Origin: CADEED01 sp041395625
Lineage (GTDB): Bacteria; Pseudomonadota; Gammaproteobacteria; Steroidobacterales; Steroidobacteraceae
Length of the DNA stretch: 64,000 nucleotides
Assembly (NCBI GenBank): GCA_041395625.1
Contig: JAWLAE010000002.1
Span: 1,194,695 to 1,258,694 of the forward strand
Reading direction: 5' to 3'
Below are positions 36,921-45,081 of the stretch, one piece after another (the first letter of the stretch is position 1; each line of letters starts with the position of its first letter). The notes beneath the pieces were generated by a model. It was given only the letters and a program-made list of their open reading frames with translations. It ran no database searches and had not been told where the DNA came from. A program made the position numbers and the translations under genes.

Positions 36921-37993
36921 TGCCGCGGCTGCTCTATTCGTATCTTTTCCGCAGCCTGCTGTTTTCTTGGCTGGGCATCGTGGCGGTCCTCTTGATCGTC
37001 CTCACGCTCGGACAAGTGCCGCAAGTGCTGGTGCGCGCTGCAGAGAACGAAATCGGCGCCGATATCATTGGCAGCGTCATCTGGTGGATGACATTGGCGA
37101 ATGCGCCCGTGCTACTGCCCTTTGGCTTGATGCTCGCGGTGGTGCTGACGATGGGGCGGTTCGGCACCGACAGTGAACTGACCGCCATGCGTGCCGTCGG
37201 CTTTTCGCCCTGGAAACTATTGGTACCAGTGTTGATGCTGGCAGTGCCTGCGACCGCGCTGCAAGCCGCCATCGCACTGCATTACGCACCCGACGCACTG
37301 TGCAGCGCCATCAAGATTCGGGCGCAGGCCGCGCGCACCTTGGCGCTCGCACCAGTGCGGCCGGGCAAGTTCCAGCCATTCGGTCGCGACGGCACTCTGT
37401 TGGTGGACGACATCGCTGCCGACGGCGAACTGCAGGACATCTTTGCCACGGTCGGGGAGCGCGGCAAGGCGCAGGTCATGACCGCGGCGCGCGGTCGCAT
37501 CGATGCCGATCTCGTCAATGACCGTTTGCAACTCACCTTGTTCGACGGCCGGCGCTACGAAGGCGTGCCGGGCGAAGGCAACTTTCGGGTGGTCGCGTTC
37601 GGCGAATATACCGGCTGGTTCCCGCTGCCGGTCGGCAAGAGCGAATGCACGCGTGCCGACACCCTAACCACTCAGCGGCTGCTGAATGCCAGTACGCCAC
37701 TCGAGCGCGCGGAACTCGACGCACGCTTCGGCTTCGTCGCCATGATGATCGTGCTGGCGTTGCTCGCTGCACCGCTTGCCAAGATCCGGCCGCGCGAAGG
37801 ACGCTATGCGCGCCTGCCGGCAGCACTTGGGCTGTCGCTGGTCTATCTGATGGCGAGCATAGGTCTGACTACCTTCTCCACTCGCCAGCCCGATTTTGGG
37901 CCTGCCCTGTATTGGAGTCTGCACGGCGTGATGTTCCTGTTCGCCCTCGTGATGCTGATCTACCAGCAGCGCGGCTCGCTGCTGCGCTCCTGA
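36917..37993 (+). CDS. LptF/LptG-family permease
   Basis: This 358-residue protein has the family topology. Three N-terminal helices (YLFRSLLFSWLGIVAVLLIV, LLPFGLMLAVVLTMGRFG and a third) include the ELTAMRAVGFSPWKL coupling segment. A periplasmic beta-jellyroll domain covers about 120-260, and three C-terminal helices follow. LptF/LptG extract LPS in the Lpt transport complex. Linkage to arn suggests it handles modified LPS, but it could be the ordinary LptF encoded here. ATG at 36917 gives a 4-bp overlap with arnD; ATG at 36920 is equally possible. Confidence 0.82.
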   Translation: MMPRLLYSYLFRSLLFSWLGIVAVLLIVLTLGQVPQVLVRAAENEIGADIIGSVIWWMTLANAPVLLPFGLMLAVVLTMGRFGTDSELTAMRAVGFSPWKLLVPVLMLAVPATALQAAIALHYAPDALCSAIKIRAQAARTLALAPVRPGKFQPFGRDGTLLVDDIAADGELQDIFATVGERGKAQVMTAARGRIDADLVNDRLQLTLFDGRRYEGVPGEGNFRVVAFGEYTGWFPLPVGKSECTRADTLTTQRLLNASTPLERAELDARFGFVAMMIVLALLAAPLAKIRPREGRYARLPAALGLSLVYLMASIGLTTFSTRQPDFGPALYWSLHGVMFLFALVMLIYQQRGSLLRS

Positions 37994-38029
37994 GAGCGAA
38001 TCCCAAGCAACTACTCGACAGGCAACCGA

Positions 38030-38788
38030 ATGCGCACCGATCCAGACATTGCGATGAGCAAAGTACCGGCGATCACGCTGGGCTTCTGGATCATCAAAGT
38101 ACTCGCAACGACGCTCGGTGAGACTGGCGGGGATGCGGTGTCGATGTCGATGGATCTCGGTTACCTTGTGGGCACCGCAATCTTCCTGCTGGTGTTCATA
38201 GCCGCGGTCGCAGCACAGATCGCGGCCAACAGGTTTCACCCCTACCTATATTGGGCGACCATCATCGCGTCGACCACCGTCGGGACGACCTTGGCCGATT
38301 TCGCGGACCGGTCCCTCGGCATTGGCTATTTGGGCGGCTCCATCATTTTGCTGGCTCTGCTGGTTGCTACGCTGGTAGCGTGGCATCGGTCATTAGGCAC
38401 GATCAGCGTTGGCTCGGTCCATACGCCAAGGGCTGAGGCGTACTATTGGCTCACCATCATGTTCTCGCAAACGCTCGGAACGGCATTGGGCGATTGGACC
38501 GCGGATAGCGCCGGTCTGGGCTATACCGGTGCGGCTCTCATTTTCAGCGGCATGCTCGGCATCGTCGTTCTTGGATATTACGCAACCTCGATATCCAGAA
38601 CCGCCCTGTTCTGGGCTGCGTTCGTTTTAACGAGACCATTGGGTGCAGTAGTCGGCGATTATCTGGACAAGCCAGTGGCGCAGGGTGGTCTCGAATTCAG
38701 TCGTTACACAGCAACCAGCATTCTACTGGCAGCCATTGTCGCCCTGGTTTTCGCACTCCCGCAGCGCGCCGCTGACAGATCGCATTGA
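38030..38788 (+). CDS. Membrane protein with four DUF347 repeats
   Basis: A 252-residue protein made of four internal repeats, each containing a Thr/Gly-rich helix with a conserved acidic residue. They read KVLATTLGETGGD near 21-33, STTVGTTLADFAD, FSQTLGTALGDW and LTRPLGAVVGDYLD. This corresponds to the DUF347 repeat (PF03988, COG4705). Eight or so membrane helices are expected. The TLG-x3-GD pattern looks like an ion-coordinating site in a small transporter; this is inference. It is 36 bp beyond the LptF-like gene and may be the last gene of that operon. Confidence 0.8.
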   Translation: MRTDPDIAMSKVPAITLGFWIIKVLATTLGETGGDAVSMSMDLGYLVGTAIFLLVFIAAVAAQIAANRFHPYLYWATIIASTTVGTTLADFADRSLGIGYLGGSIILLALLVATLVAWHRSLGTISVGSVHTPRAEAYYWLTIMFSQTLGTALGDWTADSAGLGYTGAALIFSGMLGIVVLGYYATSISRTALFWAAFVLTRPLGAVVGDYLDKPVAQGGLEFSRYTATSILLAAIVALVFALPQRAADRSH

Positions 38789-38838
38789 TAGGGCTTTTCT
38801 TGCCAGGCTGCGCGGCCGAGCACGATCTCGGGTCCCAA

Positions 38839-39000
38839 TCAACCGGGATGCAACTCGGGCGCCGGTCGATCGAGCGCCAAGAACTCCGAACGCCCCGTTG
38901 TCTTTGCACTAGCGGGTGCAGCTAGCGCACGAGGCCCAAAGGCAGGGTTCGCCAGCGCACCGCCGGCGAGCAGAGTCGTTATTGCAGTACGACGTTTCAT
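38839..39000 (-). pseudogene. Truncated Tat-leader protein remnant or small exported ORF
   Basis: A 53-residue reading frame starts MKRRTAITTLLAGG, continues through a hydrophobic leader and AxA cleavage region, and stops at a TGA at 38839-38841. Its ATG overlaps the hydrolase stop as ATGA, so it is coupled to it. The leader resembles those of the neighbouring DUF1838 proteins, but the mature part (about 20 residues, SEFLALDRPAPELHPG) matches nothing I know. It could be the decayed start of a sixth exported protein or a genuine micro-protein. Confidence 0.4.
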
Positions 39001-39914
39001 TGGCGGGTGCTAACAGGCTGGGCGAGGCTACTGAGCACGAAGGCCGCGAGCTGATCATTGAACCGCGCGGGCTCCTCCAGAAAGGGTGAATGACCGGAAT
39101 CAGCGAACACGACCCGTCGCGCGTCGGCGACCTGTGCGACGAGCGCGCGGCCCAGGCCATCCGGTGCACTCGGGTCCTTGCCACCGACGAGTAACAGTAG
39201 TGGCACCCGAATGTCGGGAATGACACCCACGTTGTCCAGCGGGCGGGTGAACATCGAACGCCGCGCATAGGGCGGCAGCATCAGGGCAATGACTGTCGCT
39301 CGCTCGTACCAAGCCTCCGGCATTTGCCGCGCGGTGAGTAGTTTCGCAGTGAAGCGCGCGGCGGCGATGTTCTCCGTGAGATCAGCACTGAGTTGCCGCT
39401 CTCTGTTGCGCTGGAATGCGGCGGCCAATTGCGGCTCAGGCGCTGGCGGAGGTGGCGTCAGACCTCCATAAGCACCTGTTAGAACGACACCGGCAAGCCC
39501 ATTGGTGCCGTAGTGACGGACATAGTCCACCACCACGAGCGTGCCGTACGACCAGCCTACCAACACTGGCCGCGATGCGCCGGTCGCCTGAATCACATGC
39601 TGCACGTCATCCGCCCAGACGCGCGACTCAGTGTACGCCTCGGGCGCCCAAGGCTTACCCGAATTGCCATGGCCTCGCAGATCGAAAGCTATCAGGTAGA
39701 ACTGCTCGGCGAGCTTCGAGTCGAGTTGCTCCTCGAAGCTCAGGTGACTTTGCCCAATGCCGTGCACGAAGACGATGGCGGGCTTGGTCCGCTCGCCGAC
39801 GGTAACTACGTTCAGCGGCACGCCTCCGGCGCCCGGCACGACTTGATAGTTGCGCTCGGCGCCCTGCGCCGCGAAACCGACAACCAGAAGAAACGGCAGG
39901 AAGATCAATCGCAT
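38997..39914 (-). CDS. Exported alpha/beta hydrolase, paralog of the 49641 hydrolase
   Basis: A 305-residue alpha/beta hydrolase with a signal peptide (MRLIFLPFLLVVGFAAQGA). The nucleophile elbow GWSYG gives Ser122, the acid is in GGKDPSAP, and the His is in DSGHSPFLEEP. It shares FDLRGHGNSGKPWA, VWADD and the VIQ-GWS order with the 49641 protein, so the two are clear paralogs. I chose the ATG at 39914 because GAGGA lies upstream; longer in-frame readings cross the divergent DUF1838 gene. It is divergent from DUF1838 gene 1, with an inverted-repeat operator between them. It is followed by the 53-residue ORF. The substrate is unknown; ester or lactone hydrolysis is most likely. Confidence 0.85.
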   Translation of the reverse strand: MRLIFLPFLLVVGFAAQGAERNYQVVPGAGGVPLNVVTVGERTKPAIVFVHGIGQSHLSFEEQLDSKLAEQFYLIAFDLRGHGNSGKPWAPEAYTESRVWADDVQHVIQATGASRPVLVGWSYGTLVVVDYVRHYGTNGLAGVVLTGAYGGLTPPPPAPEPQLAAAFQRNRERQLSADLTENIAAARFTAKLLTARQMPEAWYERATVIALMLPPYARRSMFTRPLDNVGVIPDIRVPLLLLVGGKDPSAPDGLGRALVAQVADARRVVFADSGHSPFLEEPARFNDQLAAFVLSSLAQPVSTRQ

Positions 39915-40018
39915 GGTGCAATCCTCGTTAGCCAGGAGCCTACCGCGTCGGTCGGTTGCGAACAACCTGCGTTGGAGCGGACTGCTCGGCCCAATGCATG
40001 CATTCGGCGTGCACTGTG

Positions 40019-40033
40019 ATACAAATGTTGTAT
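40019..40033. promoter_or_regulatory. 15-bp inverted repeat operator candidate, copy 1
   Basis: The sequence is ATACAA-ATG-TTGTAT, a perfect 6-bp palindrome around a 3-bp spacer. It lies between the hydrolase (start 39914, minus) and DUF1838 gene 1 (start 40197, plus), so it could control both. The same motif, with one mismatch, lies upstream of the TonB receptor at 47172. The repeat is seen directly; operator function is inference. Confidence 0.5.
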
Positions 40034-40196
40034 TGTTGACCCATGGGCGATTGGATGAAACTAGCTTCGACCTTTCGCTCGGGGAGCCCGAATATGTTGT
40101 TAGTGCCGACACCGCTGCCCGTGTTTCCCGCCCACACGTCCGATTGTGCCTTTGACGGCCACAATACGGCTTGTGCACGCTGAAGGAGCTGCGTAC

Positions 40197-41054
40197 ATGT
40201 CGGTCGATCGTCGTCAATTGATCGCGGGGGCCGTCGCCGGGATCCTCTCCGTAGGCGCGGCCCGCGCCGCGACAGTCGCGGCGAAGGCGAGCGCGGCCGC
40301 CCAAATCGATCCAACGACGATGTTCCGCAAGCTGCGCTTTCGCACCGACGACGGCCTGCTTTTCTGGTGGCTGCAAGGGCCAAAGATCGGGCAGATCGGT
40401 GCGACGCTGACGCCTCTCTACACCAATAGCGTCGGCACGATCCAACGGATCCGTCATCGCGAGGACGGCGGCTTCGATCTCACCTCGCTCGAGATGGTGC
40501 TGAACCTCGATCTGGAGACCGGCGAGCCGCTCGAGTCCTGGCGCAACCCCTACACGGGCGAGACGCTGCCGGTGCGATTCAAGCCACTCGGGCCGTCGGT
40601 CGCACAATTCCGTGCCGACAACTCCCGCGTCCTGCCCACCGAAATCGGCGGCGCGCGGATGGAATCGAGCACCATTGCGCACCCCCCCATTGTCGTCGCT
40701 GACGATGTTTTCCAGCGCGACGAGTCGGTTGCCCGCGTGTTCACACCCGGTCGCAAGACGCCATTTGAAGTCAACGATATCGCGGTCTACCACGGCAGCC
40801 TCGCCAACCTCACAGATACCGCAGTGACTTCCGCCGAAGCTGTCGTGTTCTTTGCCGAGGTCACCGGCTGGCAGCGTTGGATGAACATGGGAGACCGGCC
40901 CGGCAATCTCACATCGCGCCTCACCGGCCGCAAGGTGCACCGCTATGAGGATCTCCCCGCGACTTGGCGAGCGCAGCTCGCAAGAGTCGCGCCGCAACTG
41001 GCCGCCGATCCGATCGGTGCGCTCGATCGTACCGAAGCCAGGTTCGACCGTTGA
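40197..41054 (+). CDS. DUF1838 family exported protein, paralog 1
   Basis: A 285-residue DUF1838 (PF08894) protein whose function is unknown. A Tat-like leader (DRRQLIAGAVAGILSVGAARA) precedes the mature domain. Family blocks include LETGEPLESWRNPYTGETL, with acidic-Gly-Trp-Asn-Pro-Thr-Gly order, and a C-terminal GWQRWMNMGDRPG (W-M-x-M-x4-G). I chose the ATG at 40197 because AAGGAG lies upstream. SUMF1-like gene 41072 follows in the same direction with a 17-bp gap. It is the first of five paralogs in this cluster and its promoter region carries the inverted repeat. Confidence 0.82.
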   Translation: MSVDRRQLIAGAVAGILSVGAARAATVAAKASAAAQIDPTTMFRKLRFRTDDGLLFWWLQGPKIGQIGATLTPLYTNSVGTIQRIRHREDGGFDLTSLEMVLNLDLETGEPLESWRNPYTGETLPVRFKPLGPSVAQFRADNSRVLPTEIGGARMESSTIAHPPIVVADDVFQRDESVARVFTPGRKTPFEVNDIAVYHGSLANLTDTAVTSAEAVVFFAEVTGWQRWMNMGDRPGNLTSRLTGRKVHRYEDLPATWRAQLARVAPQLAADPIGALDRTEARFDR

Positions 41055-41071
41055 CCCAGCCGCGGGTGCGG

Positions 41072-42025
41072 ATGACAGCAGCACCGTTTCTGGCTGCGGT
41101 CTGGTGCGCCGTCCTGGCCGCCCCGGCCTCGACTGAACCGTTGCGTGACTGCGAAGAATGCCCGGCGCTCGTATCGATCCCCGCAGGCGACTTCACGATG
41201 GGCGCCGAGCTCGCTGAATCGAAGCGCCTTGGCCTGCCCGACTACTGGGCAACCCGCGAACAACCCACGCATCGAGTCGTGATCCAGCGCGGGTTCAGCA
41301 TCGGGCAGTACGAAATTACACGTGCCGAGTTCGCCGCTTTCGCCACTGAGACTGGCTACTCACCTGAACAGGGATGCTGGCAGTTCGTTGGAACCGAATG
41401 GCTGTTCGACGCCAGCCGCAGCTGGCGCGACCCGAAGATCGACACCAGTGACGACCACCCTGTCACATGCATCAACTGGCACGACGCCAACGCATACGCC
41501 TTGTGGCTAACCAGAAAGACGGGCTACAACTATCGGCTGCCCAGTGAAGCGGAGTGGGAGTACGTCGCCCGCGCGGGCACTCGTACGGCTTATTGGTTCG
41601 GCGATTCGGCCGACGAGATCTGTCGCTACGTCAACCTCGGTGACCTGACAACCCAGGATGCATTCGGCTGGGATAAAACGGAAATCAAGTACGCCAAGAT
41701 GGACAACTGGAAGGGCCAGCCCTGTCGCGATGGCTATCCGACCATGGCACCGGTGCAGAAGACGGTCGCCAATCCGTTTGGCGTGCACGGACTACTAGGC
41801 AATGCGAACGAATGGGTGGCTGATTGCTGGAACGACGACCACACGACGGCACCGGCAACGCAGGAGGCGCGTCTCGGCGGCAGCGACTGTGGGTTGCGCG
41901 TGATGCGCGGACAAGGCTGGACCGCGATTGCCGCGAGCACGCGGTCCGCGTTTCGATTGAAGATGGCGGCGACCGACCGACGATTCACCTTCGGCTTCCG
42001 CGTGCTACGCGAGCTCGCGGATTGA
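41072..42025 (+). CDS. Exported formylglycine-generating-enzyme-like (SUMF1) protein
   Basis: A 317-residue FGE-sulfatase-domain protein (PF03781) with a signal peptide. Blocks in order are PAGDFTMG, GQYEITRAEFAAFATE, HPVTCINWHDANAYALWL, YRLPSEAEWEYVARAG, NPFGVHGLLGNANEWVADC and MRGQGW, ending FGFRVLREL. FGE proteins oxidise a sulfatase cysteine to formylglycine; related members handle other substrates or have lost activity. No sulfatase gene is adjacent. The start is uncertain: ATG 41072 is used, with GTG 41066 and TTG 41051 (TTGA overlap with DUF1838 gene 1) as alternatives. It pairs with a DUF1838 gene, an unusual combination. Confidence 0.8.
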   Translation: MTAAPFLAAVWCAVLAAPASTEPLRDCEECPALVSIPAGDFTMGAELAESKRLGLPDYWATREQPTHRVVIQRGFSIGQYEITRAEFAAFATETGYSPEQGCWQFVGTEWLFDASRSWRDPKIDTSDDHPVTCINWHDANAYALWLTRKTGYNYRLPSEAEWEYVARAGTRTAYWFGDSADEICRYVNLGDLTTQDAFGWDKTEIKYAKMDNWKGQPCRDGYPTMAPVQKTVANPFGVHGLLGNANEWVADCWNDDHTTAPATQEARLGGSDCGLRVMRGQGWTAIAASTRSAFRLKMAATDRRFTFGFRVLRELAD

Positions 42026-42053
42026 GCCAGTCGGAGCGCAGCCTACCTTCTTG

Positions 42054-42953
42054 TCACTTGGGCTCTGAAGCCAGCGCGCCTCGCGGATCGTCCAGCACAT
42101 CAGGGTGACGGCGGCGCGTCATGGCAAGGAACTCCGGTGGACACTCGGACCAGCTCGCCGCTTTGGCGCCGTAACCGCTGTCGAGCGTGTGCCCACGGAT
42201 GTCTGCCATCTGCATCCACGGCCGCCAACTGGTCAACGCAGTGTACGAGTAGTCGGCAGGCACTGACACGCTGGACTTGCGGGCCAGGTCTGCTGCGCGC
42301 GCCTGCCAGAGCATCCACTCGCGATAGTAGATTGTCGCCGGTGCTGAGCGGTCGGGATGAACGCGGCCATACTCGTTAGCACGTACGACGACTTGCTCGC
42401 CGGTTGCGGTCGCCGGTTCCAGCGAGCGAATCAAGTGCACGGAAGATCGAGGCACGAACTGAGCGGCACCGCTACCGCCCTGCGGCGGATCGAACTCCTC
42501 CCATTCGTCGAGCGCAACGGCGAATCGTGCCCTCACAGGTCCGAAGCGGTACGCCGGCACAGGCACGGTGCGGCCGCTGCCCGGCATCGTGACGGTGTCG
42601 AGCAGCTCACCGGACAGCGGATCCGTGTAATGCGCCACCTCCAGCACCGTCGCCTCGTAGACGTCATCCGCGACGCGCTCGAAACGCTGCACGGCCCCCG
42701 CAAGCACGCCACAAAGCGGTGTGACATCACCGTCTATGACGGTCGAGCGTTGCGAGCGCAGCCAACCGTAGGTGAGTGCGCCGTCCGTGCGGCCACGCAT
42801 CCGCACGAAGGCCTCGAGCAGCGCCGGCCCGCGCAGCGCGTTAGCGACGGCGGCTGCGCGCGCAGTGGCGAAGGGCTGCGCCCATGCGGAATCTCGTGCA
42901 GCACCGATCGCCAGCAACCCGGCGCTGCCTGCCAGCACTTCACGTCGGTTCAT
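42054..42953 (-). CDS. DUF1838 family exported protein, paralog 2
   Basis: A 299-residue DUF1838 protein with a Tat-type leader beginning MNRREVLAGSAGLLAIGAA. The family end block reads SWRPWMQMADIRGHTLDSG. It carries LEVAHYTDPLSGELLDTVTMPGSG in place of the usual W-NP-TG block of paralogs 1 and 4, so it is one of the more divergent copies. It is convergent with the SUMF1-like gene (28 bp apart) and divergent from paralog 3. Its 5' side is a 274-bp intergenic region without an obvious operator. Confidence 0.8.
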   Translation of the reverse strand: MNRREVLAGSAGLLAIGAARDSAWAQPFATARAAAVANALRGPALLEAFVRMRGRTDGALTYGWLRSQRSTVIDGDVTPLCGVLAGAVQRFERVADDVYEATVLEVAHYTDPLSGELLDTVTMPGSGRTVPVPAYRFGPVRARFAVALDEWEEFDPPQGGSGAAQFVPRSSVHLIRSLEPATATGEQVVVRANEYGRVHPDRSAPATIYYREWMLWQARAADLARKSSVSVPADYSYTALTSWRPWMQMADIRGHTLDSGYGAKAASWSECPPEFLAMTRRRHPDVLDDPRGALASEPK

Positions 42954-43227
42954 GAGCCTGCCTGGACCGCAATACTTAAGCCCGCAAGCCTGATCTCTAT
43001 CTTGTTCAACAGCGCATCTCCTGCAGGGACTCGTGCATTCTGCTCCGCCGCCAACACTGCCTCATGCATTGTTGCTATGGTGTTGGAATCTCAACGCATT
43101 GGACCCCCGTGGGCGCCTGGCGAGCCAATCGACCATACCTCTCGCTGTCGCCGTCACGATGCAGCCTGCGCATGGGGTAGCTTGCAATACTAATGACGGG
43201 CCCCGGCAATCAAGTGACAATGGCAAT

Positions 43228-44118
43228 ATGATCGATTCGACCCGCCGTCTGCTGCTGACACATGCGCCGCTGGCTGCGGGGTGGGCTGCCTTCGGCACGC
43301 CGACGGACGCCGCTATCAGGCACTCGTCCGTCCGGCCACTCGACGACGGCTTCATCGACTTCGCAGACGCGCGCGAAAAATTTCGGGCCCTGTTCCGCTT
43401 CGAGCGCGACCTGCGCGACGAAGCCACGGCACTCAGCACTTACCAGTTTCTGGTCTACGCGTTGCCACAAGACGAGCGACCACTGCCCATCGTTCGATTC
43501 GAAGGCATGGAGTTTTCCTATTTCCGCAGGGTCGGCGACCTCACCTGGCGCATCCACGCTCACAATCTGAGCTACCCGCGCGATATTGAGACCGGTCGCT
43601 ATACCGCAAGCGTCCGCAACCCGTTTACTGGCGCAACGCTCGCGGTGCAGCCGATGCGGCTGCTGAACGATCCCGGCGTGCTGCAGTCGCCGCGCGGCTA
43701 TCTGCCGCTCGATGCCAATGCCATCCGCTGGCTCGACACCTACCTGGTCATGCGCGTCGAAGGCGAGCTGGTGAAGTCCGAGCACATTCGACCGACGCCA
43801 GATGGCTGGCCGAAGATGTTCATCGAAAGCTCGGTGAGCAGCGTTGCCAAGCGTGATTTCGACGATCCCAAGGTCACTTCACTGCAATATCAAACGTCGG
43901 GCTTCTATGTCTTTCCGTTTCCTGAGTGGATGCGGATGGGCGAAACGCGTGGCCACATGTTGGGTGCCTGGAGCGGTCGCAAGATTCGCGAACCCGGCAA
44001 CTTGCCACGGGAATTCCTGGCGCGGGCACGCGTGGAAGACGCGGAGCTGCTCGAACCGAGATGGGGCGAGCTGGCGCGTCCAGTTCCAAGCGCCCTGCAG
44101 GACGCGCTCAACGGTTGA
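43228..44118 (+). CDS. DUF1838 family exported protein, paralog 3
   Basis: A 296-residue DUF1838 protein. The leader is less typical, MIDSTRRLLLTHAPLAAGWAAFG, with a TRRLLL segment rather than a clear RRxFL motif, so Tat export is uncertain. The family block DIETGRYTASVRNPFTGATL and the end block PEWMRMGETRGHMLGAWSGRK are clear. It uniquely contains YLVMRVEGELVKSEHIRPTP. The ATG at 43228 has only a weak ribosome-binding site. It is transcribed toward paralogs 4 and 5, with a 105-bp gap to paralog 4. Confidence 0.78.
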   Translation: MIDSTRRLLLTHAPLAAGWAAFGTPTDAAIRHSSVRPLDDGFIDFADAREKFRALFRFERDLRDEATALSTYQFLVYALPQDERPLPIVRFEGMEFSYFRRVGDLTWRIHAHNLSYPRDIETGRYTASVRNPFTGATLAVQPMRLLNDPGVLQSPRGYLPLDANAIRWLDTYLVMRVEGELVKSEHIRPTPDGWPKMFIESSVSSVAKRDFDDPKVTSLQYQTSGFYVFPFPEWMRMGETRGHMLGAWSGRKIREPGNLPREFLARARVEDAELLEPRWGELARPVPSALQDALNG

Positions 44119-44223
44119 AGCGCCGGCCTGTTCACGACACACGAGTTGTGATTGGCGAAGATCTGCGGCCAGTTCGCGAAAATGCCCTTGGCGCCGCATT
44201 GCAGGAAGCGAGAACATCGCACC

Positions 44224-45081
44224 ATGTCCATTACGTCCCGACTGTCGCGCAGGCACGCGCTGACTGGCTTTGGTTTGCTCACCTTGGGTACGCCGGCTCT
44301 GGCTCACTTAGCGCGGGCCAGCGTACCGGCCGTGCCCCGCACGCCGAACGACTCCACTTTGCTCGACGTGTTCGTTCGAATGCGTTCGTCGCCTGACGGC
44401 GCGACCGTCCGCTGGATCTATTCGGGCGTGCTGGTCGGCAAGCTCGAGGGCGAAGTCGCTGTGCCACTCACGCGCATCGAGGGCATGAGTCGCACTCGGG
44501 CGATCGCGCGCAGCGACGGCGCCTGGGACTGGCACCTCGACGAAGCAGGCTACTACTGCGACCTGGCATCCGGCCAGGTCCTCGAGAAGTGGCTGAACCC
44601 GCTCACCGGCCATCAAGTTGCACCAGTGCACTACCGTTCGGCGCAACGTTTGATATTCCGGGACGACGCAGTACTGCCAGCGGCCGAGATGCCACCCGGC
44701 GCGAAGTTCCGCGGCGAAATCACGCAACTCGCCAGTATCGCGGGGATACTCGCGTTGACCGAGGATCTGTACGTCAGTATCGATGCACGCGCGGCGACTG
44801 ACACCCAGCCTGCCCGCCCGCGCCGGTTGGCGGCGTCGTTGGCGACATTCACGACGACCTTGGCACAGCTCGCGCAACCGCGCGATCAGTGGGTCGACTG
44901 CCAGTTCACCTACACAACGCTGAACAGTTTCGTGGGTTGGCTGGGCATGTCAGACATGGCCGGCATCCAGAACATGCGACTGGTCGGTGTCAAGTGTCGC
45001 GTCGATGACGATGCGGCCGTGCCAACCTGGCTGCGAGAGCGCCTGACAAAAGAACACCCGGATCTGTTGAACCCTCTATGA
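44224..45081 (+). CDS. DUF1838 family exported protein, paralog 4
   Basis: A 285-residue DUF1838 protein with a Tat-type leader (LSRRHALTGFGLLTLGTPALA). Blocks include GVLVGKLEGEVAVPLTRIEGM, DLASGQVLEKWLNPLTGHQV and a C-terminal FVGWLGMSDMAGIQNM. The DLAxGxxLEKWxNPLTG block is close to that of paralog 1. Its stop overlaps the start of paralog 5 by 4 bp (ATGA), so the two are coupled. There is a 105-bp gap after paralog 3. Confidence 0.82.
   Translation: MSITSRLSRRHALTGFGLLTLGTPALAHLARASVPAVPRTPNDSTLLDVFVRMRSSPDGATVRWIYSGVLVGKLEGEVAVPLTRIEGMSRTRAIARSDGAWDWHLDEAGYYCDLASGQVLEKWLNPLTGHQVAPVHYRSAQRLIFRDDAVLPAAEMPPGAKFRGEITQLASIAGILALTEDLYVSIDARAATDTQPARPRRLAASLATFTTTLAQLAQPRDQWVDCQFTYTTLNSFVGWLGMSDMAGIQNMRLVGVKCRVDDDAAVPTWLRERLTKEHPDLLNPL

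Noticed and set aside
39915..41084. Very long minus-strand reading frame extending the 38997 hydrolase upstream
   Set aside because: It runs antisense through DUF1838 gene 1, while the hydrolase has its own ATG at 39914 with GAGGA and a signal peptide.
42954..43227. A third copy of the ATACAR-ATG-TTGTAT palindrome between DUF1838 paralogs 2 and 3
   Set aside because: Only partial similarity (GCAATACTAATG) and no dyad; not counted as an operator.
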